A DNA stretch of 16,406 bases from Euryarchaeota archaeon UBA10. GTDB lineage: Archaea; Thermoplasmatota; Poseidoniia; Poseidoniales; Poseidoniaceae. Shown in pieces: positions 1 to 7,385 of the stretch. The notes under the pieces were generated by a model. That model worked only from the letters and a program-made list of their open reading frames with translations. It made no database searches and was not told the DNA's origin. The DNA lies in assembly GCA_002498185.1 (NCBI GenBank), contig DAGO01000078.1:10503-26908 (forward strand), read 5' to 3'. Every line of letters starts with the position of its first letter. Positions within the stretch are counted from its first letter, which is position 1. Both the position numbers and the translations under genes were made by a program.

Positions 1-1547
1 TTGAACTCTGCTAAAACGTCAGATTTAGGAGGTGCTCTTTTTGGTAAACGAGATTGCTTTTGCAATGAGTCAAGAGTTCTATACATCGCTTGCTCACGCT
101 TTATTGAAGCCTGTTGGACATATTCGTCACGGGTTCCTTTAGCGATTAGAATGTGTACGTCACCGTCTCTTTGTCTGGCAGTTCTTCCTCTTCTCTGAAT
201 CGCCCTAATTGCGCTTGGAACCGGCTCGTACAAAATCACACTGTCTGCGGCTGGTACATCTAATCCTTCTTCTCCGACACTTGTAGCGACTAATACATTG
301 ATTTCTCCTTCCTTGAAGCGTTGTAATTGTGCGATTTGCTCTTTTTGTTTCATTCCAAGTTGGCTACCTTTACTGGCTTGGCCGACGAATTTACCGGGCT
401 TTACATCAGACTCCTGTGACAAAATTTCGAGTAAATTATCTACTGTGTCTCTGTATTCTGTAAATACGATTACTTTTCCATCCCCTTGCAGTCCCTCTTT
501 TACTAATTTCACTACCAGCGAAGGCTTGGGGTGCGGTTCAACCTCTTCCTTTTTTTCTCGAAGGAGGTTTGCAACCGGTGGTAGAGAAAGGAATCTCTTG
601 GTTTTACGGTCCTTTTCGAATTTCGCTCTTTCGAGATATTTGATCGCACACTTGAGCCCCTGAGTGTCTAGTAAATCCAGTAACCTGTGCAATCTGCGAA
701 GGTCTCCAATCCTCTTTGCAGCATCATATCCTCTGACATCTCCTCTACCGATTGCTGCGCTAGCTCTTCTTTGCGCTTCTTCAATTGCTGCAGTTGTAAT
801 TCTGCCAGATCGAATCAAGAAACCTGATCTGATTAGAAATTCAGATTCCTCTGCTTCAAGTATTCTCAATGGTCTGATAATATCATGAAGGTTATCTGGT
901 ATGTTCAATTCATGTTTTGTTATCTCCATCGAGGTGATGTATGGTTGTACTAGGTCATCCTGTCTCTTTGTGACATGAAGTCTCTCTATGCCAAGCCTCT
1001 GAATGACCTCCAAAACTTTACCGGCTTTTACTCCAGGAGATGCGGTTGCGGCTAAAATCAGAGCATTTGGAGAAGCTTCAAGGTACATGTCACCCAATTG
1101 TGCCATAGAATCAGATCCTGTTGCATGATGAGCCTCATCGACAATCAATAGGTCGATGCTTGAGAGCAAAATTCGACCATTTCTAGCATCATTACGGATA
1201 ACATGAGGCGTTGCCATCACAATTTTTGCATCACCCCAAATTTTCTCTCTCTTGGCAGGCCTGTCTTGGCCGGTCAGAGTGACAATTTTCTCTGGATCTA
1301 TGTTGATGAAATCTTTAGCCATCCTGGCTTGCTGTGCAACCAATCCAGTAGTAGGCGCGACCAATACGATTTTCCCACTACCTTCCAAAGCATTGGCCAT
1401 AGCCATCCATTGCACTGCGGTTTTCCCAAGGCCCGTAGGCATCACTAATAGCGTGGATCCAGAAATCGCTTGCTTAGCTGCGAGTAATTGGTATGCTCTA
1501 GCCTCAACTCCTTCGCTAAGGCGAGGGTGAGACAGCATAGGGGTCAT
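1..1547 (-). CDS. hef: Hef/FANCM-like SF2 helicase, N-terminal part (partial)
   Basis: The frame is open from ATG at 1547 to the left edge (515 codons); the C-terminus lies outside the window. A stop at 1574-1572 bounds it upstream, and ATG at 1538 is an alternative start. Visible SF2 motifs are VEARAYQ (residues 14-20), Walker A PTGLGKT (37-43), VAPTTGLVAQQ (63-73), DEAH (137-140), ATASPG (167-172), VFTEYRDTVDNL (361-372), TSVGEEGLDVP (422-432) and QRRGRTAR (451-458). A helical insert of about 115 residues separates the two RecA-like lobes, as in archaeal Hef. Family members act on stalled or branched replication forks, and euryarchaeal Hef usually adds a C-terminal ERCC4-type nuclease and HhH domain, which cannot be seen here. 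Motif VI reads RTAR where the usual form is RTGR. It is divergent from the ribosomal cluster and not part of that operon. A related helicase lacking the nuclease is possible. Confidence 0.9.
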   Translation of the reverse strand, partial: MTPMLSHPRLSEGVEARAYQLLAAKQAISGSTLLVMPTGLGKTAVQWMAMANALEGSGKIVLVAPTTGLVAQQARMAKDFINIDPEKIVTLTGQDRPAKREKIWGDAKIVMATPHVIRNDARNGRILLSSIDLLIVDEAHHATGSDSMAQLGDMYLEASPNALILAATASPGVKAGKVLEVIQRLGIERLHVTKRQDDLVQPYITSMEITKHELNIPDNLHDIIRPLRILEAEESEFLIRSGFLIRSGRITTAAIEEAQRRASAAIGRGDVRGYDAAKRIGDLRRLHRLLDLLDTQGLKCAIKYLERAKFEKDRKTKRFLSLPPVANLLREKKEEVEPHPKPSLVVKLVKEGLQGDGKVIVFTEYRDTVDNLLEILSQESDVKPGKFVGQASKGSQLGMKQKEQIAQLQRFKEGEINVLVATSVGEEGLDVPAADSVILYEPVPSAIRAIQRRGRTARQRDGDVHILIAKGTRDEYVQQASIKREQAMYRTLDSLQKQSRLPKRAPPKSDVLAEF

Positions 1548-1660
1548 AACAGCAGATTGGGAGGCGGGGGGTCAAGAGGATTTGCATTTGAGACTTGTCT
1601 GATAATACTCAAAGACCACAATGCTTGAAGACTGTCAATACACATAGACGCTCAGCGGCC

Positions 1661-1694
1661 CTATACGCCGTTCTTAACCGAACCACTCATATAG
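1661..1694 (+). promoter_or_regulatory. Candidate archaeal promoter of the ribosomal-protein operon
   Basis: Two TATA-like elements lie here: CTATACG at 1661-1667 and TCATATAG at 1687-1694. By the usual archaeal spacing of about 25 bases they would start transcripts near 1690 and 1715, giving an untranslated leader of roughly 170-195 bases. Neither is a strong match to the archaeal consensus, and the choice between them is not decided by sequence. Confidence 0.35.
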
Positions 1695-1699
1695 GGGAG

Positions 1700-1860
1700 G
1701 TAAGTCGGCAACTTGCTCGATAGGCGAGTGGCCAGACACAGTGGGCAATGCACAGCATCCCATCACTACCGGTCCCAATCGTGGACTGGAAGCCGGTGTC
1801 ACGGCAACTCCCTAGCCTTGACAGCCTCTGTATGCCCCTTATCGGGGGGCCAATGCAGAG
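1700..1860 (+). promoter_or_regulatory. Structured 5' leader (possible autoregulatory RNA) before uL3
   Basis: Base-pairing seen by eye: GTAAGT 1700-1705 with ACTTGC 1711-1716; GCC 1731-1733 plus GACAC 1735-1739 with GTGTC 1796-1800 plus GGC 1803-1805; ACCGG 1768-1772 with CCGGT 1793-1797; TGTCA 1797-1801 with TGACA 1819-1823. The last three share bases near 1796-1801 and exclude one another wholly or partly, so alternative folds are possible. The 8-mer CGGCAACT occurs at 1706-1713 and again at 1802-1809. No known RNA family was recognised. A role in feedback control of the operon is inference from position. Confidence 0.4.
1826..1860 (+). repeat. Strong two-part hairpin just upstream of uL3
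   Basis: CTCTGTAT (1826-1833) pairs with ATGCAGAG (1853-1860) over eight positions with one G-U. Inside it, GCCCC (1834-1838) pairs with GGGGC (1846-1850) around a seven-base loop, leaving a two-base bulge (CA, 1851-1852) on the 3' side. No T-run follows, so it is not an intrinsic terminator. It ends 12 bases before the uL3 Shine-Dalgarno site, a place where a bound ribosomal protein could affect translation (inference). Confidence 0.6.
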
Positions 1861-1885
1861 TAACGAAACATAGGAGGCCGAACAT

Positions 1886-2911
1886 ATGGCAAAGAGAAGT
1901 CACCCAAGACGTGGTAGTATGGCGTTTAGCCCGCGAAAGCGGTCCGCACGCCATTTTGGACATGTTAAGTCGTGGCCAGAAACCGATGCGACCGAGGTCC
2001 GTGTGCAAGGGTTCGCCGGCTGGAAAGCTGGGATGACCCACATCATGGCTCGTGATCTAAACCCAAGATCGAACAGCGCAGGACAGGAGATTAGAATCCC
2101 TGTGACTGTAGTTGAAGTACCTAAGATGAGAGTACTTGGCGTTCGTGGATACAAAATGACACCATACGGCAAGCAAGCTGCTGGTGAAGCATGGGTGGAT
2201 GCTGAGCAAATTTCAGAAGCATTCCCGCAATTATTCCGCAGAATGCACAACAATGCAATGAAAGTTCACGACTCTGACAAGCACCTAGATGCTTTAGGAG
2301 AAGCAGATTTAGTTGAGGTAAGAATCATTGCAGCAACACAACCACATTCAATCACAGGAACTCCTTCCAAGACTCCTGAAGTAATGGAACTTGGACTAGT
2401 TGGTGGCGATTCAGCGGCTAAACTAGAATGGGCAAAAGAAAACCTAGGCCAGGAACTGTCCATTGGCGATGTATTCGAAGAAGGTGTCTTTGTAGACGCT
2501 GTCGGAGTCACCAAGGGATACGGATGGCAAGGTGTAATCAAGAGATTTGGCGGAAAACTACAATCTCACAAGAACTCCAAGAAGCGCCGACAACACGGAA
2601 ACATGGGTGATTTCGGAACAGGATATGTTCGTAAGACAATCCGTCAAGGTGGTCAGACTGGATATCACCAGCGCACCGAATACAACAAGAGAATTCTTTC
2701 AATCGCATCTGCTGAAGATAAGGCGATTACACCATCCGGTGGATTCCTACACTATGGCGAGGTCAATTCTGACTACGTATTGGTAAAGGGTAGCCTTCCA
2801 GGTCCGGCAAAGCGTCTGGTTAGATTCCGTGATGCAACACGTGGTTCTGACAAGGTAGCTCATCCTTACGAGATAACTTATGTTAGTACATCTAGCAAGC
2901 AGGGGGTCTGA
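1886..2911 (+). CDS. rpl3: 50S ribosomal protein uL3 (L3P)
   Basis: Large-subunit protein that binds 23S rRNA early in assembly and reaches toward the peptidyl-transferase centre. The 341 residues match the archaeal length. The start shows the archaeal HPRRGSMAFSPRKRS segment and FAGWKAGMTHIM (about residues 43-54). Later come GVTKGYGWQGVIKRFGGKL (about 208-226), the HKNSKKRR loop and GQTGYHQRTEYNKRI (about 258-272), the conserved region near the active centre. ATG 1886 follows GGAGG with an eight-base gap. It is the first gene of the plus-strand cluster, and uL4 follows after two bases. Roughly the first 60 codons use more G/C-ending and uncommon codons (CGG, CCG, TCG, GGG) than the rest of the gene. 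Confidence 0.97.
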   Translation: MAKRSHPRRGSMAFSPRKRSARHFGHVKSWPETDATEVRVQGFAGWKAGMTHIMARDLNPRSNSAGQEIRIPVTVVEVPKMRVLGVRGYKMTPYGKQAAGEAWVDAEQISEAFPQLFRRMHNNAMKVHDSDKHLDALGEADLVEVRIIAATQPHSITGTPSKTPEVMELGLVGGDSAAKLEWAKENLGQELSIGDVFEEGVFVDAVGVTKGYGWQGVIKRFGGKLQSHKNSKKRRQHGNMGDFGTGYVRKTIRQGGQTGYHQRTEYNKRILSIASAEDKAITPSGGFLHYGEVNSDYVLVKGSLPGPAKRLVRFRDATRGSDKVAHPYEITYVSTSSKQGV

Positions 2912-2913
2912 AG

Positions 2914-3783
2914 ATGAAGGTAGCAGTTCACAATATCATCAACAACATCGAGCAAGATGAACTCGATGCTGGACGCCTGCAAGAAGTCTACGACATAGAT
3001 GTCGAATTGGGCAAGAAGGTATCACTTCCAGATTCATTCAGTTCTGAAATCAGATCAGACCTTGTCAAACTTGCAGTAGCAAGTGCTCGTGCAAACCGCC
3101 GCCAAGCATACGGTTCCAACGCACACGTTGGTAAGCGCAAGCCAATGAGCGGTATGAAGCACTCCGTCGAATGGTGGGGTAAGGGTCGTGGTGTGTCCAG
3201 AATCATGAGAAGAACTGGTCAGCGCCGTGGTGCACAAAACCCACACACACTAGGTGGTCGCCGTGCTCACGGACCTAAGGTCGAGAAAGACTGGTCCCGC
3301 AAACTAAACCGCAATGAGCGCAGACTAGCTCGCAACTCTGCACTAGCAGCAACAACCAACATCGAAATGGTATCCGGTCGTGGACATCGCTTCGCTGAAG
3401 AAATCTCTTCACTACCTATTGTACTAGGAGACTACTCCGAAAACGGAGAAAAGATTGACATTGAAGCATTCAACCTAAACGGTGGTACTCGCAAAGTCAA
3501 CGCAATCTTCGAGGCATTGGGTCTTGGAGATGACCTACGCCGTGCTCGCAACGGTCGCAAGATTCGTGCAGGTAAGGCAACAATGCGTGGAAGAGTCCAC
3601 AAGACTCCTAAGAGTGTCTTACTAGTTGTTGCAAGCAAGGACGGCCTGGCAAAGGCTGCAAGAAATCTTCCAGGTGTCGATGTTGTCGCCGCTAAGGACC
3701 TCTCCGCTGAGCATCTTGCTCCAGGTGGAGACCTAGGTCGTCTAACTGTCTTTACTAAGGCAGCAGTGGAGGCACTGAACTGA
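2914..3783 (+). CDS. rpl4: 50S ribosomal protein uL4 (L4P/L1e family)
   Basis: Large-subunit protein lining the peptide exit tunnel. In bacteria uL4 also represses its own operon; whether it does so here is unknown. The 289-residue archaeal/eukaryotic-type protein contains RANRRQAYGSNAHVGKRKP (about residues 62-80), the tunnel-loop region RRTGQRRGAQNPHTLGGRRA (about 98-117), KLNRNERRLARNSALAATTN (about 130-149) and a C-terminal lobe with SVLLVVASKDGLAKAARNLPG and VFTKAAVEAL. The start at 2914, two bases after the uL3 stop, is preceded by GGGGGT (2902-2907), one of the weaker ribosome-binding sites in the cluster. This suggests coupling to uL3 translation. Confidence 0.97.
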   Translation: MKVAVHNIINNIEQDELDAGRLQEVYDIDVELGKKVSLPDSFSSEIRSDLVKLAVASARANRRQAYGSNAHVGKRKPMSGMKHSVEWWGKGRGVSRIMRRTGQRRGAQNPHTLGGRRAHGPKVEKDWSRKLNRNERRLARNSALAATTNIEMVSGRGHRFAEEISSLPIVLGDYSENGEKIDIEAFNLNGGTRKVNAIFEALGLGDDLRRARNGRKIRAGKATMRGRVHKTPKSVLLVVASKDGLAKAARNLPGVDVVAAKDLSAEHLAPGGDLGRLTVFTKAAVEALN

Positions 3784-3796
3784 GGAGGTGTGATGA

Positions 3797-4057
3797 ATGG
3801 TAAATCCGTATGATGTAATTATGCTACCGTGGATTACTGAGAAGGCTATGGAAGCTCGAACTTCCGGCAACCGTCTTGAATTCATTGTCCGCCGAAGTGC
3901 TACTAAGGCTGATATCGCTGCTGCGGTTGAAGCATTATTCGATGCTGAAGTTGCTAAGGTAAACGTTCGCAACACAAAGAACGGCAAGCTAGCAAGTGTC
4001 AAACTTGCTGAAGGCTACTATGCAGATGAGGCTGCAATGCGATTAGGCGCATTCTGA
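3797..4057 (+). CDS. rpl23: 50S ribosomal protein uL23 (L23P)
   Basis: An 86-residue protein of the exit-tunnel rim, where uL23 serves as docking site for signal recognition particle and the translocon. It has the family opening PYDVIMLPWITEKAMEA, then RLEFIVRRSATKADIAAAVE and KVNVRNTKNGKLASVKL. The uL4 stop lies inside TGAGGAGGTG, a very strong Shine-Dalgarno site, before ATG 3797. A second ATG at 3793 overlaps out of frame and ends after six codons. Short uL23 lacking an N-terminal extension is normal in archaea. Confidence 0.97.
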   Translation: MVNPYDVIMLPWITEKAMEARTSGNRLEFIVRRSATKADIAAAVEALFDAEVAKVNVRNTKNGKLASVKLAEGYYADEAAMRLGAF

Positions 4058-4069
4058 TGAGGTGATAAT

Positions 4070-4789
4070 ATGGGTAAGAGAACACGTTCACAGCGAAAGG
4101 GAAGTTCACCACGTTACCGCGTGGCGAGCCACAGATTCCCAGGTTCAAACACTATGCCACGTGTAAAGGATGTAGTCGGTGAAGTTACTGAGTTGGTACA
4201 CAGCCCAGTTCACACCGCTCCTCTAGCACGTGTAAAGCTACCAGATGGTCAAACTAACTTGGTTGTTGCAACCGAAGGAATCTCAATCGGTTCTACAGTT
4301 GCAATTGGTGACAACGTCGCCCTAAGGCCTGGTAACATCACATCTATCTCTAACATTCCAGAAGGAACTGCGATCAACAATCTAGAAATCCGCCCGGGCG
4401 ATGGTGGCAAAATTGCACGCACAGCGGGTAACTCTGCAACCGTAGAAGCACACCTCGATGGTGGAAAGGTACGTGTCAGACTACCTTCTGGTGTTTCCAA
4501 GGACATGTCAGGAAACTGCAGAGCAACTATTGGAGTTCTAGCAGGACACGGCCGTGGAGAAATGCCACTACGAACTGCTGGTGCAGCACACTACAAGGCA
4601 AAGGCCCGTGGAAAGTTGTACCCACACGTCAGTGGTGTTGCAATGAACCCTGTTGACCACCCTCACGGTGGAGGTAACCATCAGGCTGTTCACGGACCAA
4701 GCTCTGTTGCTCGTGGCACTCCACCGGGTGCTAAGGTCGGTAACATTGCTCCAAGCCGCACAGGAAGAGGCCGCGGCAAGAAAATTTGA
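4070..4789 (+). CDS. rpl2: 50S ribosomal protein uL2 (L2P)
   Basis: Large-subunit protein that binds 23S rRNA next to the peptidyl-transferase centre and bridges the subunits. The 239 residues are typical of archaea. The start MGKRTRSQRKGSSPRYR is archaeal. The C-terminal signature VAMNPVDHPHGGG (about residues 194-206), with the histidine known to be critical in bacterial L2, is intact and followed by a GRGRGKKI tail. GAGGTGAT (4059-4066), overlapping the end of the uL23 stop region, lies three bases before the ATG. Confidence 0.98.
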   Translation: MGKRTRSQRKGSSPRYRVASHRFPGSNTMPRVKDVVGEVTELVHSPVHTAPLARVKLPDGQTNLVVATEGISIGSTVAIGDNVALRPGNITSISNIPEGTAINNLEIRPGDGGKIARTAGNSATVEAHLDGGKVRVRLPSGVSKDMSGNCRATIGVLAGHGRGEMPLRTAGAAHYKAKARGKLYPHVSGVAMNPVDHPHGGGNHQAVHGPSSVARGTPPGAKVGNIAPSRTGRGRGKKI

Positions 4790-4800
4790 GGTGAGATAAT

Positions 4801-5295
4801 ATGGCGAAGAAGAAGAAGTCATTCATGACACCAAAGGCGAGCAGAAGAAAGGCTCGAAAGAAGCGCACAACAGTAACAGGACGCAAGAAGAAAGAATTCA
4901 CCTACAGGGGATACGAGGTAGAGGAACTCAAGGCAATGCCACTATGGCCATCAGAAGAGGACCCAAGCGCTCCTTCAGTAATTACATTGCTAAGCAGCCG
5001 TGCTCGAAGATCTATCTCTCGTGGACTTTCAGTTGAAAATGAGCATTTCATCAGCCGTGTGCGCCGCTCAACCGGTCGCACCATTCGCACGCACCGTCGT
5101 GACGTCCCAATCCTGCCTGAATTCGTAGGCAAGCGTATTGCTGTTCACAACGGACAGAATTTCGTTGAAATCGATGTCAAGCCAGAGATGATAGGTCACT
5201 ATCTAGGAGAGTTCGCATTGACCCGCAAGAGTGTTACTCACTCTGGCCCGGGTGTAGGTGCGACCCGCTCTTCTTCACACGTGGCATTGAAGTGA
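4801..5295 (+). CDS. rps19: 30S ribosomal protein uS19 (S19P)
   Basis: Small-subunit head protein contacting the A-site side and the inter-subunit bridge. The 164 residues exceed the usual archaeal length (roughly 130-150) because of a lysine-rich N-terminal tail (residues 1-31, KKKK and RRKARKKR). The core is clear: FTYRGYEVEEL, RIRTHRRD-like TIRTHRRDVPILPEFVGKR, IAVHNGQNFVEIDVKPEMIGHYLGEFALTRK and the terminal GVGATRSSSHVALK with its archaeal serine-rich end. TGAGGTGAG, carrying the uL2 stop, is the ribosome-binding site. Confidence 0.97.
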   Translation: MAKKKKSFMTPKASRRKARKKRTTVTGRKKKEFTYRGYEVEELKAMPLWPSEEDPSAPSVITLLSSRARRSISRGLSVENEHFISRVRRSTGRTIRTHRRDVPILPEFVGKRIAVHNGQNFVEIDVKPEMIGHYLGEFALTRKSVTHSGPGVGATRSSSHVALK

Positions 5296-5305
5296 GGTGA
5301 TTATG

Positions 5306-5905
5306 ATGGGTTGGAAGAAATCAGAAATGGACCGCCGTTCAAAGCGCAAGGAACTTCCTCAGAAGGGCTACACACAGTTGCTTCAAGGAAGCCGTCTCGC
5401 TACTGCTCGTGCGGTTGAAGTTGATGTACACGTCAAGCACTGCTTCGAAATCGCACGTGCAATTAAGCACCAAACTGCTGGAGAAGCAATCACTTTCCTG
5501 AACAATGTATTGAAGATTGACAGCGACAGGCCTGATATCAGAAAGAAGGCAGCAGCTGTTCCTTTCAGACTAGGTTCTGGTAACAAGAAGCGCAAGCGCT
5601 CAGGACCATCTATGGTCGGACACCGCAAAGGCGGCGTTGGACCAGGTCGTTACCCAGTCAAGGCTAGCAGAATCATGATCAAGCTCCTAGAGAGTTGCAT
5701 GGAAAATGCTCGCCACCAGTACGAAGACATAGACCCTGAAGAGATGGTCATTACTCACTGCGCTGCACACCGTGGAACAATCAAGAGAGGTTGGACTCCT
5801 CGTGCACGTGGAAGAGCATCTCCAAAGAACCACTACCGAGTAAATCTCGAATTATTCCTAGAAGACTTCAGCGGAGTTGAAGATGAGTTGGAGGACGACT
5901 TCTGA
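5306..5905 (+). CDS. rpl22: 50S ribosomal protein uL22 (L22P)
   Basis: Exit-tunnel protein that spans the domains of 23S rRNA. Signatures are VHVKHCFEIARAIKHQTAGEA, VGHRKGGVGPGRYPVKAS and ITHCAAHRGTIKRGWTPRARGRASP. From ATG 5306 the protein has 199 residues, longer than the roughly 155 of many archaea. The extra length comes from a basic N-terminus, a longer middle loop and an acidic C-terminal tail (VEDELEDDF). ATG 5303 and GTG 5297 are in-frame alternatives. ATG 5306 is preferred because it lies four bases after GAGGTGAT (5294-5301), the spacing seen for neighbouring genes. The uS19 stop is part of this site. Confidence 0.95.
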   Translation: MGWKKSEMDRRSKRKELPQKGYTQLLQGSRLATARAVEVDVHVKHCFEIARAIKHQTAGEAITFLNNVLKIDSDRPDIRKKAAAVPFRLGSGNKKRKRSGPSMVGHRKGGVGPGRYPVKASRIMIKLLESCMENARHQYEDIDPEEMVITHCAAHRGTIKRGWTPRARGRASPKNHYRVNLELFLEDFSGVEDELEDDF

Positions 5906-5915
5906 GGCGATTATC

Positions 5916-6587
5916 ATGAGCAACAATAAGAGTACACTAAGACAAATTATCGACCGCAACGTCGAGCGTCATTTGGTCAAGGAGTTCTTGATGAACAACA
6001 CAAAGAAAGCCGGTTTCGGTGGACTTGATATCAAGAGAACTCCTGCTGGAACCGAAGTCACTGTAAAGGCTGAAAGACCAGGTATGGTAATCGGTAGGAA
6101 AGGAAAAATCATCAACGATTTGCAAAACCAACTGAACGAGCGTTTCAGCATCGAGAATCCAAAACTGAAGGTCGACGAAGTCGAAAACCCTGCGCTAAAC
6201 GCTCAGGTTATGGCTGAAAAGATCGCTAGCGCTATGGAACGCGGTTGGTATTACCGCCGTGCAGGACATTCTGCAGCACTGAACATCATGGAAGCAGGTG
6301 CGCGTGGAGTAATCATCACACTTGCAGGTAAGTTGACCGGTAGCAGAAACCGCACACAGAAGTTCATCCGTGGACACGTAAAGTACTGTGGAGAAACTGC
6401 ACTACAGCACATGGATGTTGGTTACTCAGTATGTATCAAGAAACTTGGAACAATTGGAGTAACCGTTGCAATCATGCGCAAGGGCACAAAACTACCGCAC
6501 GAGATTTCAATCTACTCTGAAGAGCAACTTCGTATCAATGCCGAAGAAGCTGGCGAAGGGCAAGAAACCGAGGAGGGTTCTGAGTGA
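5916..6587 (+). CDS. rps3: 30S ribosomal protein uS3 (S3P)
   Basis: Small-subunit protein at the mRNA entry channel. The 223 residues carry an N-terminal type II KH domain, with the GxxG-bearing stretch GMVIGRKGKIINDL at residues 56-69, and the S3 C-terminal domain with RGWYYRRAGHSA, GARGVIITLAGKLTGSRNRTQKF and MRKGTKLPHEI. The last 15 residues are mostly acidic (EEAGEGQETEEGSE). The frame is open upstream to 5877 inside uL22, but ATG 5916 follows GAGGCGAT (5904-5911) at the usual distance and gives the expected archaeal N-terminus. Confidence 0.97.
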   Translation: MSNNKSTLRQIIDRNVERHLVKEFLMNNTKKAGFGGLDIKRTPAGTEVTVKAERPGMVIGRKGKIINDLQNQLNERFSIENPKLKVDEVENPALNAQVMAEKIASAMERGWYYRRAGHSAALNIMEAGARGVIITLAGKLTGSRNRTQKFIRGHVKYCGETALQHMDVGYSVCIKKLGTIGVTVAIMRKGTKLPHEISIYSEEQLRINAEEAGEGQETEEGSE

Positions 6588-6778
6588 CTCACGTATCAAA
6601 CAGAGAAATCGCATCCATGAGTGCTGAAGCACTTGCGGACAGACTAGAAGAGTTGCAAGAAGAACTTCTGCAACTTCGTGCTGAACAGGCTCTTGGTGGA
6701 ACCCCATCTAATATGGGTGCATTCAAGGCATGCCGCCGTTCAATCGCACGAATCAAGACCAAAATGGCATCCCAGTGA
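6584..6778 (+). CDS. rpl29: 50S ribosomal protein uL29 (L29P)
   Basis: A 64-residue, mostly helical protein near the exit tunnel beside uL23. It shows the family pattern REIASMSAEALADRLEELQEELLQLRAEQALGG, a helical hairpin, followed by RRSIARIKTKM. The start is GTG at 6584, overlapping the uS3 stop as GTGA; AGGAGG at 6571-6576 is seven bases upstream and supports it. The ORF is short but the match and context are firm. Confidence 0.95.
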   Translation: MTHVSNREIASMSAEALADRLEELQEELLQLRAEQALGGTPSNMGAFKACRRSIARIKTKMASQ

Positions 6779-6815
6779 TACAATTTGATTAACGGAACAA
6801 AGGAGGTGAATGAGA

Positions 6816-7115
6816 ATGGCTGCAATCTGCAAAATGTGTGGACTCCCAGATGAATTATGCATCTGTCAGGAGATCGCTAAGGAGCAGCAAAAAGCCACAA
6901 TCAGCACCGACCGCCGCCGCTATGGCAAGATTGTTACTAAAGTCGAAGGAATCGATGATTCAGCTATCGACATCAACCAACTTGCTAAGCTTCTCAAGAA
7001 CAGATGTGCAGCAGGTGGTACCGTGAAAGGCCGTGTGATTGAACTTCAAGGAGATCACAAGAAGAAAGCAGCGGCTGTTTTGCAAAACAACGGATTCAAT
7101 GTGGAGGTGCGATAA
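6816..7115 (+). CDS. Translation initiation factor aIF1 (SUI1 family)
   Basis: The archaeal counterpart of eIF1. It binds the small subunit and monitors start-codon selection. The 99 residues carry an N-terminal cysteine knuckle (C5, C8, C15, C17 in ICKMCGLPDELCIC), known in archaeal aIF1 to bind zinc, followed by the SUI1 core RRRYGKIVTKVEGID, INQLAKLLKNRCAAGGTVK, IELQGDHKKKAAAVLQNNGF. ATG 6810 is in frame, but it touches GGAGGTGA (6802-6809); ATG 6816, six bases away, is the better start. The 37-base gap after uL29 is one of the largest inside the cluster but shows no promoter. Confidence 0.93.
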   Translation: MAAICKMCGLPDELCICQEIAKEQQKATISTDRRRYGKIVTKVEGIDDSAIDINQLAKLLKNRCAAGGTVKGRVIELQGDHKKKAAAVLQNNGFNVEVR

Positions 7116-7116
7116 G

Positions 7117-7380
7117 ATGGTTAGCGCTCCTCTGAATCAATCTTGGATTGGACGTGACATGATTGTCACATCTTCCCCAGATGCGGCCCTAGTTGGCCGT
7201 TCCGGTCTAGTCGTAGACGAGACCAGAGAAACCATCACAATGCTTGAGAATGACCGTGAGGTTACTCTTGGCAAGAATTCTATTGAATTCAAAATCGGTG
7301 ACAGTAATGTTGCCATCGACGGAAAGCTGGTACGGCAGCGTTCTGAAGATAGAATATACCGTAACAAAAGGAGTGAGTGA
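7117..7380 (+). CDS. rnp1: Ribonuclease P protein component 1 (Rpp29/Pop4 family)
   Basis: An 87-residue protein subunit of RNase P, which trims the 5' leaders of tRNA precursors together with Rpp21 and the catalytic RNA. It has the Sm-like barrel pattern of the family: WIGRDMIVTSSPDAALVGRSGLVVDETRETITML, then VTLGKNSIEFKI and the terminal IDGKLVRQRSEDRIYR, close to the GKLLxGRPExRI ending of archaeal Rnp1. ATG 7117 follows the aIF1 stop by one base, with GGAGGTG at 7103-7109. The place between aIF1 and uS17 is the standard archaeal one, which supports the call for a small, divergent protein. Confidence 0.92.
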   Translation: MVSAPLNQSWIGRDMIVTSSPDAALVGRSGLVVDETRETITMLENDREVTLGKNSIEFKIGDSNVAIDGKLVRQRSEDRIYRNKRSE

Positions 7381-7385
7381 TTACG

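Larger units (their letters stand above)
1548..1885. promoter_or_regulatory. Divergent intergenic region with uL3 operon leader
   Basis: These 338 bases separate the divergent hef and uL3 genes. No convincing coding frame, tRNA or rRNA is visible. The left part (about 1575-1690) is mixed and holds TATA-like strings on both strands, for example TATTATC on the minus strand near 1601-1607, upstream of hef. The right part (about 1695-1885) is GC-rich and dense in self-complementary segments, so it looks like a structured 5' leader for the ribosomal operon. GGAGG at 1873-1877, eight bases before the ATG at 1886, is the uL3 ribosome-binding site. Confidence 0.6.

Noticed and set aside
1..1530. Several plus-strand open frames of 65-121 codons
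   Set aside because: They are antisense shadows of the hef frame, which carries a full set of helicase motifs; the plus-strand translations are low-complexity and match nothing.
1731..1805. A tRNA or other known small RNA in the uL3 leader
   Set aside because: The pairing arms do not form a cloverleaf: there is no T-loop or anticodon arm of proper size and no acceptor stem. No RNase P, SRP or 5S RNA signature was found. It is kept only as a structured leader.
1826..1860. Intrinsic terminator before uL3
   Set aside because: The hairpin is strong but is followed by TAACGAAACA, not by a T-run, and sits directly before a ribosome-binding site.
1713..2036. Plus-strand open frame across the leader into uL3
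   Set aside because: It overlaps the confident uL3 start in another frame, lacks its own ribosome-binding site and has no recognisable protein features.
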